DNA of 7,959 bases from Mesotoga sp. (lineage in GTDB: Bacteria > Thermotogota > Thermotogae > Petrotogales > Kosmotogaceae). The stretch is taken from the NCBI GenBank assembly GCA_011620045.1, contig WOZY01000240.1, positions 1-7,959 on the forward strand. Direction: 5' to 3'. Below the pieces are notes generated by a model. The model searched no databases and was not told where the DNA came from. It saw nothing but the letters and a program-made list of their open reading frames with translations. Below are positions 1-6,079 of the stretch, in pieces (within the stretch, counting starts at the first letter, position 1; each line of letters begins with the position of its first letter). Both the position numbers and the translations under genes were made by a program.

Positions 1-293
1 ATTCTCGAGGGGGAGGCGGAAGACAAGATCTTCATGGCGGATTTTGGCCCTATTTTGCTGGCCTTCAGCAGGATGTTGAACAACTCCTTCTCTTCATTGT
101 CGATGAAGCCATAGAGCTCTGGTGGTTTGTCCTGCGAAAAGGCCATGAATGCCAGAAAGTAGAAGTCCTTCTCTCTTGCAAGCTTTCCGATAGTATTCGG
201 AGTGCAGTTGAGTCTGAAAAACAGACCCCCCACCTGTACCACAACCTCTGATTCCCGTATCTCCTTTACCCGTCCCTCAATGCCTTCGAGCAC
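1..293 (-). CDS. ruvA: Holliday junction branch migration protein RuvA, N-terminal part (runs off left edge)
   Basis: RuvA is the tetrameric subunit that holds the four-way DNA junction and loads the RuvB motor during recombination and repair. The 97 visible codons cover the N-terminal OB-fold (about residues 1-62), ending in the family hallmark LYGF (60-63). The EKELF segment (69-72) and the first helix-hairpin-helix follow, with IGPKSA at 81-86 where most relatives read GVGPK. The remaining domains, including the RuvB-binding tail, lie outside the window. The start is GTG at 293-291: an in-frame TGA at 302-300 rules out anything longer, and a GGGGTGA ribosome binding site (about 306-300) sits 6 bases upstream. 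The start lies inside the end of folC, with a 17-base overlap, so translation is probably coupled. The protein was read by hand from the reverse complement. Family assignment is firm; only the exact start is less certain. Confidence 0.9.
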   Translation of the reverse strand, partial: MLEGIEGRVKEIRESEVVVQVGGLFFRLNCTPNTIGKLAREKDFYFLAFMAFSQDKPPELYGFIDNEEKELFNILLKASKIGPKSAMKILSSASPSR

Positions 294-1596
294 TTTCCTT
301 CACCCCAGTCAGGCTGTTTCTTATCTCGCTAACGAGATAGAGAGAACCGCAGACGAGAACCTTTTCCGAAGTGCTTAGAGCCGTCTCGAAAGCGGCCTCG
401 TGTGACTCTACAAGATCTACGAATGAACAATACTTTCTCCACGTTTCGGCGACTCTTTCGGGATGAACGCTTCTGTAATTCGGTACTCTGCATACGATAA
501 CTCTATCTGTGATTTTTGAAAGCGTTCTGATGTTGCTTTCATAATCCTTATCATCCAGGCTTCCGAAGAGAAGCGTAATTTTTTCATCCGGGAAGTACCT
601 CTCCACAGTCTTTCTGAGAACTTTGGCGGCCTCGGGGTTGTGGGCGCCGTCAAGCACAACCGTTCTCGAGTGTATAGAGAAGACCTCGAATCTTCCCGGC
701 CAGCGAACATTTTCCAGTCCATCTCTCAAGCACTTCTCATCTACTCCATTGCCCAGCTTTTCCAGTCCGATCTCCGTCGCCTTTATGGCAACGGCCGCGT
801 TTGCAATCTGGTGCTCCCCGTTGAGTCTGATCCGGAGATTTCGAATCGTCTTGTTGCCTCGATAATCGAAAGTGTTGTTGTTTATAGCGTAATCTATTCC
901 CTGCGCATTGAAATCCTTCTGGTAGAAGCAGGTTGGAGCATGTAATCTTTCGGCCGTTTCGGAGATTATTCTCCTGATTGACGGTCTCGTAATTCCCGAT
1001 ACTACCGGACTATTGAACTTGATTATTCCTGATTTCTCTCTTGCTATCTTTTCTTCGGTATCGCCAAGAATAGCAGTATGATCCAATCCAACGCTGGTAA
1101 TAACCGAAACAAGGGAGGATTCAATAACATTGCTTGCATCGAATCTGCCTCCCAGTCCGACCTCGAGGACCACGGCATCGCACTTCTGTTCTTTGAAGTA
1201 CAGGAAGCTCATAGCAGTCACGACCTCGAAGAAACTAGGGGCGTACTCCTCTCCCTTTCTGTCCATCTTCTCGAGAAAAGGCTCAAGTTTTCTCAGAATC
1301 TTACAGACATCGTCTTCGGTGATATCACGTCCATCGACCTGGATCCTTTCTCTAAAAGTCGTGATGTGAGGGGAGACATTCAGCCCGGTCTTAAAACCAT
1401 GAGAGGTTAGGATCGATCTCGTAATTGCCGCAACGCTTCCCTTTCCATTAGTGCCCGTTATATGAATTATAGGATATGATTCTTGAGGATTCCCGAGAAG
1501 TTCCAGAAGCTCTCTGATTCTATAGAGACCATACTTGATCTTCCCATAGGGTCTCGAATTGTACAGATACTGAACAGCTTCTGCGTATGTCTTCAT
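277..1596 (-). CDS. folC: bifunctional folylpolyglutamate synthase / dihydrofolate synthase
   Basis: This Mur-ligase-family cytosolic enzyme adds glutamate to folates, and in most bacteria also makes dihydrofolate from dihydropteroate, using ATP through an acyl-phosphate. At 439 residues it has the usual full length. Visible motifs in order: P-loop TGTNGKGS (47-54), the SPH segment (75-77) with FRERI following, EVGLGGRFDASN (145-156) of the metal and nucleotide site, TSVGLDH (167-173), a KSGIIK stretch (188-193), NGEHQIANAA (259-268), WPGRFE (299-304), and LDGAHNP (315-321) at the start of the C-terminal domain. The C-terminal domain ends with the CGSLYLVSE strand-helix typical of FolC. The ATG overlaps the valS stop as ATGA (1596-1593), and the 3' end overlaps ruvA, so all three genes are almost certainly one transcript. 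Whether both activities are present cannot be told from sequence alone; the family call is secure. Confidence 0.96.
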   Translation of the reverse strand: MKTYAEAVQYLYNSRPYGKIKYGLYRIRELLELLGNPQESYPIIHITGTNGKGSVAAITRSILTSHGFKTGLNVSPHITTFRERIQVDGRDITEDDVCKILRKLEPFLEKMDRKGEEYAPSFFEVVTAMSFLYFKEQKCDAVVLEVGLGGRFDASNVIESSLVSVITSVGLDHTAILGDTEEKIAREKSGIIKFNSPVVSGITRPSIRRIISETAERLHAPTCFYQKDFNAQGIDYAINNNTFDYRGNKTIRNLRIRLNGEHQIANAAVAIKATEIGLEKLGNGVDEKCLRDGLENVRWPGRFEVFSIHSRTVVLDGAHNPEAAKVLRKTVERYFPDEKITLLFGSLDDKDYESNIRTLSKITDRVIVCRVPNYRSVHPERVAETWRKYCSFVDLVESHEAAFETALSTSEKVLVCGSLYLVSEIRNSLTGVKESARRH

Positions 1597-4196
1597 CTTA
1601 GGTCTTCTATAATCTTCTCGATCCTGCGAATGTTGTCTTGACTTATCGAAAGTCTTTCTCTGTTCTCATTTACAACTTCTTCCGGAGCATTGTCGACGAA
1701 ACTCTTGTTTTCAAGCTTCGATTTGGTTCGAATAAGATCGTTCCGCTCCTTGTCGAGTTTTCCCTCTAATCTCCTGATTTCAGCCTCGGTATCAATCTCG
1801 CCCAATACTACATACAGCGTATTTTCGGTATCGGCCCAGGCGGAAACGCTTCCCGAGGCCTTTTCATTTCTCCGGCCAATCTCATTTGAATTCGATAGAT
1901 GGGAGACAAGGTTCAGGATTTCCGAATCAATCTCTCTTCCGAGACAGTAGACATCGGTCCTTGAAGAGGGAGGGATATTCATCTCTGCCTTAACGTTTCT
2001 GATTCCTCTCACCATTTCCATGATCCTCGAGAACTCGTTTTCGGAAGCATCGTCGAAATCCGACTCGTCAAATTCCGGCCATTCGGAAGCAATCAACATG
2101 CCATCGGAACCAGGGAGTCTCTGCCAGAGTTCTTCAGTTATGTACGGCATGAAGGGATGAAGCATTCTCAAAGAGGCGTCTAGGGTCGTAATGAGAACAT
2201 TCTGCGCTACAGTGCGATCTTCGCCTCCCCTGTTCAGTCTCGGTTTGATACTTTCAATGTACCAGTCGCAGAACTCGTTCCAGAAGAAAGAATAGATGGT
2301 CTTGGAGGCTGTAGGAAAATCATAGACGTCGATCGACCTTTCTACGGCTGTCACAGACTTCGCCAATCGGGACATTATCCAGCGATCCTCCACAGCTAGC
2401 TTCGTTTCATCGATCTCCATCTTTTCGAAGCCCTCCATGTTAATCAGGGCAAACCTCGAGGCGTTCCAGATCTTGTTGGCAAACTTCTTGTAAGTTTCAA
2501 AGAATCTAACGTCGAGTTTGATATCGTGATTCTGGGCCGCCAGAATGGCAAGTGTGAAACGCATCGCATCCGTACCGTGTTCCTCTATTACGTCAAGTGG
2601 GTCGATGCCGTTTCCCAGTGACTTTGACATCTTTCTTCCGTTCTTGTCTCTGATTAAACGAGTGATATAGACGTGATTGAAGGGCTTCTCTCCCATGAAG
2701 TGGTACCCGGCCATTATCATCCTTGCCACCCAGAAGAAGATGATATCAAAGGCCGTTACCAGAACACTCGTTGGATAAAACACTTCCAGATCGGATGTCT
2801 TTTCAGGCCAGCCTAGAGTTGTAAACGGCCACAGCTGAGAAGAGAACCAGGTATCCAGAACATCCTCATCCTGTCTCAGCTTTCTCGAACCGCACTTGGG
2901 GCAGAATTCGGGATCATGTTCTTCGACTATTATTTCGTTGCAATCATCACAATACCAGACAGGCACCCTGTGGCCCCACCACAACTGGCGTGAGATACAC
3001 CAGTCACGAATCTCGTGCATCCAGTTCAAATAGACCTTCTTCCATGTTTCGGGAAAGAAGACTACGTCTCCATGCTCGACAGCCTCTATAGCCCTTTCTG
3101 CAAGCGGTCCAACTTTGACATACCACTGATCGGAAAGAGATGGTTCAACTATAGTCTCGCAGCGATAGCATCTTCCAACGGCATGAACCATGGGTTCTAC
3201 TTTTATCAGGAAGCCCTGTTCCTCGAGATCCTTGACGACCTGTTTTCTCGCTTCGTATCTGTCGAGCCCGCTATACTTCCCACCATTCTCGTTAATCCTT
3301 GCATCTTTATCGATTACCTCTATTACTTCCAGACCATGGCGTAAGCCTATCTGGAAATCATTAGGATCGTGAGCCGGTGTTACCTTTAGGGCGCCGGTTC
3401 CAAAGGAGGGATCTACGTACCTGTCCTGAATTATCGGAATCTCTCTGTTCATTAGCGGCAGGATAACCGTTTTGCCTGAAAGACCCTCGTACCGCTCGTC
3501 GGGAGGATAGACCGCGACTGCCGTATCTGCAAGCATTGTCTCGGGTCGAGTAGTGGCGATTACAACATATTCTTCGCCACCCTTTATCGGGTATTTTATA
3601 TGATAGAAGGCTCCCTTTTCGTCTTCATGCTCGACTTCTTCGTCGGATAGAACAGTTGCACATCTCGGACACCAGTTCACTATGTATTTGCCACGGTAAA
3701 TAAGCCCTTGCTTGTAGAGATCAACAAAGGACTTTCTTACGGCTTCGCTGAGCCCATCATCCATGGTGAATCTCTCCCTGGACCAGTCAACCGAACAGCC
3801 CATTGCTTCTATCTGCTCACGGATTCGCTGTCTGTATTCCGCAGTCCAGTTCCAGGTAGCTTCGAGGAACCTCTCTCTACCTAGTTCCTTACGGTTAGTC
3901 CCCTTTTTGGCGAGATCCTTCTCTACAGCGTTCTGAGTCGCGATACCGGCGTGATCCTCACCGGGAACCCATAGTGCCTTGAATCCTTTCATTCTCTTGA
4001 AGCGGATTATGATGTCCTGAATAACGAGGTTCAGAGCATGCCCCATGTGAAGGGGGGCGGTAATATTCGGAGGTGGAATCATTATCGTAAATGGTTCACC
4101 CGTTCCTCTTGGTTCGAAATAGCCGCCTTCCTTCCAGCGAGAATACCACTTCTCTTCAAGGTCAGAAGGATTGTACCTGGTGCTCAGCTCCTCCAT
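1593..4196 (-). CDS. valS: valine--tRNA ligase (ValRS)
   Basis: This class Ia synthetase charges tRNA-Val and hydrolyses mischarged Thr-tRNA. Numbering from the preferred start (867 aa): HMGH, the HIGH signature, at 50-53; CPRC at 176-179 and CYRC at 343-346, flanking the CP1 editing domain as a likely split zinc site; editing motifs TTRPET (215-220) and the PAHDPND stretch (about 274-280); ISRQLWWGHR (401-410); a second zinc ribbon with Cys 416, 419, 432 and 435; DTWFSS (448-453); KMSKS (522-526); then the anticodon-binding helices. A charged heptad-like C-terminal arm (about 800-867) matches the ValRS coiled coil. An in-frame ATG 10 codons upstream (4226) is possible. I chose 4196 because ACCTCCTT at 4204-4211 reads as AAGGAGGT on the coding strand, 7 bases from this ATG, while 4226 has no such site and lies near the predicted transcript start. 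The gene is complete, with no missing catalytic motif, and is first in the operon. Confidence 0.97.
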   Translation of the reverse strand: MEELSTRYNPSDLEEKWYSRWKEGGYFEPRGTGEPFTIMIPPPNITAPLHMGHALNLVIQDIIIRFKRMKGFKALWVPGEDHAGIATQNAVEKDLAKKGTNRKELGRERFLEATWNWTAEYRQRIREQIEAMGCSVDWSRERFTMDDGLSEAVRKSFVDLYKQGLIYRGKYIVNWCPRCATVLSDEEVEHEDEKGAFYHIKYPIKGGEEYVVIATTRPETMLADTAVAVYPPDERYEGLSGKTVILPLMNREIPIIQDRYVDPSFGTGALKVTPAHDPNDFQIGLRHGLEVIEVIDKDARINENGGKYSGLDRYEARKQVVKDLEEQGFLIKVEPMVHAVGRCYRCETIVEPSLSDQWYVKVGPLAERAIEAVEHGDVVFFPETWKKVYLNWMHEIRDWCISRQLWWGHRVPVWYCDDCNEIIVEEHDPEFCPKCGSRKLRQDEDVLDTWFSSQLWPFTTLGWPEKTSDLEVFYPTSVLVTAFDIIFFWVARMIMAGYHFMGEKPFNHVYITRLIRDKNGRKMSKSLGNGIDPLDVIEEHGTDAMRFTLAILAAQNHDIKLDVRFFETYKKFANKIWNASRFALINMEGFEKMEIDETKLAVEDRWIMSRLAKSVTAVERSIDVYDFPTASKTIYSFFWNEFCDWYIESIKPRLNRGGEDRTVAQNVLITTLDASLRMLHPFMPYITEELWQRLPGSDGMLIASEWPEFDESDFDDASENEFSRIMEMVRGIRNVKAEMNIPPSSRTDVYCLGREIDSEILNLVSHLSNSNEIGRRNEKASGSVSAWADTENTLYVVLGEIDTEAEIRRLEGKLDKERNDLIRTKSKLENKSFVDNAPEEVVNENRERLSISQDNIRRIEKIIEDLR

Positions 4197-4203
4197 TCGA
4201 ACT

Positions 4204-4211
4204 ACCTCCTT
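4204..4211 (-). promoter_or_regulatory. ribosome binding site that fixes the valS start
   Basis: The coding strand reads AAGGAGGT, a near-perfect anti-16S match, 7 bases before the ATG at 4196-4194. It lies downstream of the alternative in-frame ATG at 4226, so that longer start would have to ignore it. This is why the shorter 867-residue protein is preferred. Confidence 0.85.
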
Positions 4212-4235
4212 ATGGGGCTTCTGCATTTAAATGGA

Positions 4236-4244
4236 ATTATATCA
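4236..4244 (-). promoter_or_regulatory. extended -10 promoter of the valS-folC-ruvA operon
   Basis: On the minus strand the sequence reads TGATATAAT, a consensus TATAAT (4241-4236) preceded by the TGn extension. Extended -10 promoters for the housekeeping sigma factor can work with a poor -35 element, and I see no good TTGACA-like hexamer 15-19 bases upstream. The start of transcription would fall near 4229, leaving about 30 bases of leader before the valS ATG. There is no room for a T-box or other long leader. Confidence 0.6.
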
Positions 4245-4274
4245 CGAAGTAAAACCGCGTAATGGGAGATGCCG

Positions 4275-4303
4275 TTAATATGTAGATTAGCTCTTCATAT
4301 AGT
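4275..4303 (+). promoter_or_regulatory. candidate promoter of the alkyltransferase-like gene
   Basis: TTAATA at 4275-4280 (4 of 6 matches to TTGACA) and TATAGT at 4298-4303 (5 of 6 to TATAAT) are separated by 17 bases. Transcription would begin near 4310, giving a short leader of about 15 bases with the ribosome binding site AGGTGA at 4314-4319. It is divergent from, and about 30 bases away from, the valS promoter. An alternative -10, TAAAAT at 4303-4308, is possible but would leave almost no leader. Confidence 0.45.
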
Positions 4304-4324
4304 AAAATCTTTCAGGTGACGAAT

Positions 4325-4642
4325 ATGGGAAACGAAAGAGTCTCGGTCTACAGAAGAATCTACGACATGGTAAGAAAGATTCCGTCGGGAAGAGTTGCGA
4401 CCTACGGCCAGATAGCCTCGCTGGTAGGCGGATGCTCTGCAAGAATGGTTGGATACGCCATGGCGGGAGTTTCAGATGAAACTATTCCATGGCAGAGAGT
4501 GATCAATGCACGAGGAAGAATAAGCATAAGGGATCCGAACGGTTACTCGCTTCAGAAGGCAATCCTCGAAAGAGAGGGGATCGACTTCGATGAAAGCGAT
4601 TCAGTGGACCTTTCCGTCTTTGGCTGGGAGGGACCGATCTAA
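4325..4642 (+). CDS. alkyltransferase-like protein (ATL), non-catalytic MGMT homologue
   Basis: ATL proteins bind DNA carrying O6-alkylguanine, flip the damaged base out and hand the lesion to nucleotide excision repair rather than removing the alkyl group. The 105-residue protein consists only of the DNA-binding domain of the Ogt/MGMT family: GRVATYGQIA (22-31) with the helix-turn-helix Tyr27, SARMVGYAM (38-46) with the probable Arg finger at 40, and PWQRVIN (55-61). In true methyltransferases the last motif is PCHR with the acceptor Cys; here Trp56 takes its place, the defining ATL change. The start is ATG 4325, with AGGTGA (4314-4319) 5 bases upstream; the in-frame GTG at 4316 is part of that site and unlikely to be used. 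The gene stands alone and ends tail to tail, with a 4-base overlap, against the lipoprotein gene. Assignment rests on the motif and length and is strong; partners in this organism are inferred from the family. Confidence 0.92.
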   Translation: MGNERVSVYRRIYDMVRKIPSGRVATYGQIASLVGGCSARMVGYAMAGVSDETIPWQRVINARGRISIRDPNGYSLQKAILEREGIDFDESDSVDLSVFGWEGPI

Positions 4643-5991
4643 GAAGTCTTTTCGACGACATGAATAGTAAGAGTATGGGTCTTTTCGACGGTTCGATTTC
4701 CAAACTCCCCAAAGAATCTAAACGTGACTGGGTAGTCACCTTTCATTTCAGGGGTCCAGCTGAAGACGCAGTGATCAACTTTTTTTGTCAGGGTACCGGA
4801 AGTCGTCTCAAGCTCGACTCCATTTGTAGACTTCCAAATCCATGCATGATCTGAGAACGACCATTTATCGTACCCGACGTATTGCCACTCTGCAAGAAGA
4901 GAGTTTACCCTGAACTCAATTGTCTCACCGATTCCAGCCGTGATCTCGGGAACTGGAATCGTCCTTGAGAATTGCTCGAAGGAATTCAGGTAAAACATGT
5001 CCTCCCAGAATGGAACTATGTTTTTTCCTGCGCTTTCGTAGGCTTTTTCAACTATCCCTACGCAGGAGTAAAGATCCCTTTCGGTGAAGGGAAGATCCCA
5101 GTAACCCGACCAGGCAAATCCGACCGACCAGAGAGCGCCATTTCCTGCCGTCTCAAACATGAATCTCGATATTTGTCGCCGTTCTTGGGGGGTGATTTCT
5201 CCCGGATATCTTCTTGCCCCGGAAAAGTTCGTAGACCAGTATTTCAGCCATCTGGATTCGTAAGTATCGTACTTGAAGAGACTCACATATGTATCATTCT
5301 GAACAGTGTTCGGGAAGACGAACACCCCCTCTTCGACCAAATTGTATCCATGAGTCAGAAAAGGATACGACTCTCCGAAAGTCACGCCGTCGTTGAGTCC
5401 GAGATTTCCGTCGGTCATGGCTGTCTCTTGATCGACCCCCAGATATAATGCGGAGTGGGAGGGTATCCAGTTCGGGCCAATATGATAGAGAAGGTCGCCT
5501 TCAAGAAGAAACTTTCCAGGAAGATGTTGAGCAGTATAGAGAGCGTCTGCTCTTGAAATCAACAGGCAGTAGGGAAGCCTGGTAAACCTTACGAGCGTGG
5601 AAAGGGAATCTCTGCTGCACTGTGACTGAAACTCCGTTTCTACAGGCAAAAAGGAAGTGTTACTGAGAATTGGCTGAACCATCAAGAGCTGACCTTCACC
5701 GACTCCAAAATCCGAGTGGGAGAGCTCGAAAAGTGGTCCGGGAACTTCCAGATCACTCTCATAGAAAAAGATCAGTGTCGTCCTTTCAGATATTGTCTGC
5801 AATTCGTAAGAGACGACTTGTTCTTTCTGGACATCATTGAAATATGCTGTTATGCCTCTGGCCAACTCAAAAGAGTTGTCTCCTGGAATCAGAGAGAGCG
5901 CTTTTCGTTGCGGCGCGGCTGAAAACGGTCCGGCGCATCCTGCAAAGAGCAGAATACACAAAGTGACAGAGAAGAGAATTGATCTCCGCAT
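4639..5991 (-). CDS. predicted lipoprotein with permuted NlpC/P60-like (papain-fold) core and C-terminal Ig-like domain
   Basis: I do not recognise this as a named gene. Numbering from ATG 5991 (450 aa): MRR, a hydrophobic segment (about 4-18) and a lipobox LFAG-C (Cys19) indicate export and lipid anchoring; Phe at -3 is slightly unusual. Residues about 35-150 match no family I can name. Then GDLLYH (165-170) followed by SHSALYLG (178-185) resembles the 'GD...HvgiYlG' His motif of YiiX/YebB-like proteins. LYSCVGIVEKAYESAG (307-322) resembles the NlpC/P60 'DCSGLV' Cys motif, giving His179 and Cys310 as candidate catalytic residues. His before Cys is the order of the circularly permuted papain-like group. 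The last 95 residues are beta-rich and Ig/cadherin-like, ending in HTLTIHVVEK. Cell-wall peptide or amide hydrolysis is therefore a hypothesis; a lipid-acting enzyme or an inactive fold is equally possible. Start 5991 is preferred over ATG 6003 because GGAG (6001-5998) lies 6 bases upstream of it. Divergent from the MurJ-like gene. Confidence 0.7.
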   Translation of the reverse strand: MRRSILFSVTLCILLFAGCAGPFSAAPQRKALSLIPGDNSFELARGITAYFNDVQKEQVVSYELQTISERTTLIFFYESDLEVPGPLFELSHSDFGVGEGQLLMVQPILSNTSFLPVETEFQSQCSRDSLSTLVRFTRLPYCLLISRADALYTAQHLPGKFLLEGDLLYHIGPNWIPSHSALYLGVDQETAMTDGNLGLNDGVTFGESYPFLTHGYNLVEEGVFVFPNTVQNDTYVSLFKYDTYESRWLKYWSTNFSGARRYPGEITPQERRQISRFMFETAGNGALWSVGFAWSGYWDLPFTERDLYSCVGIVEKAYESAGKNIVPFWEDMFYLNSFEQFSRTIPVPEITAGIGETIEFRVNSLLAEWQYVGYDKWSFSDHAWIWKSTNGVELETTSGTLTKKVDHCVFSWTPEMKGDYPVTFRFFGEFGNRTVEKTHTLTIHVVEKTS

Positions 5992-6052
5992 TGACATCTC
6001 CATTATTTAGTTTACCATTTTGGGGGCTAAAGAGAGATCGGACGTGTGGTAA

Positions 6053-6060
6053 ATTATACT
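6053..6060. promoter_or_regulatory. overlapping divergent -10 elements shared by the lipoprotein and MurJ-like genes
   Basis: On the minus strand TATAAT occupies 6058-6053, with ATCACG (3 of 6 matches to TTGACA) 17 bases upstream. On the plus strand TATACT occupies 6055-6060, with no convincing -35. The two hexamers overlap back to back in an 8-base core. Expected starts would be near 6046 (minus, about 55 bases of leader) and near 6067 (plus, a very short leader reaching the AGGAGG at 6070). The minus-strand promoter is the stronger candidate. Confidence 0.45.
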
Positions 6061-6069
6061 GTGAGGAAC

Positions 6070-6075
6070 AGGAGG
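6070..6075 (+). promoter_or_regulatory. ribosome binding site of the MurJ-like gene
   Basis: AGGAGG lies 4 bases before the ATG at 6080 but only 1 base before the in-frame GTG at 6077. The spacing makes ATG 6080 the better start, giving a 498-residue protein beginning MRKIP. Confidence 0.75.
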
Positions 6076-6079
6076 CGTG

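Noticed and set aside
1078..1410. 110-residue plus-strand open frame inside folC
   Set aside because: It is antisense to conserved FolC motifs and has no recognisable features of its own.
4197..4226. N-terminal extension of ValRS from the ATG at 4226
   Set aside because: The strong AAGGAGGT site lies inside this stretch, spaced correctly for ATG 4196, and the predicted transcript start near 4229 leaves no leader for the longer form.
4646..4690. 12-base direct repeat GTCTTTTCGACG at 4646-4657 and 4679-4690
   Set aside because: Both copies encode Val-Glu-Lys-Thr in the same frame at the lipoprotein C-terminus; two copies of a short coding motif do not indicate a mobile or regulatory repeat.
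4972..5448. 158-residue plus-strand open frame inside the lipoprotein gene
   Set aside because: The protein has no domain-like pattern, while the opposite strand has a signal peptide, lipobox and motifs; this is a shadow of the real gene.
6011..6053. Inverted pair TTTACCA (6011-6017) and TGGTAAA (6047-6053) in the divergent promoter region
   Set aside because: The arms are only 7 bases, far apart (29 bases) and do not extend; chance is likely, although a spaced operator cannot be excluded without comparison to relatives.
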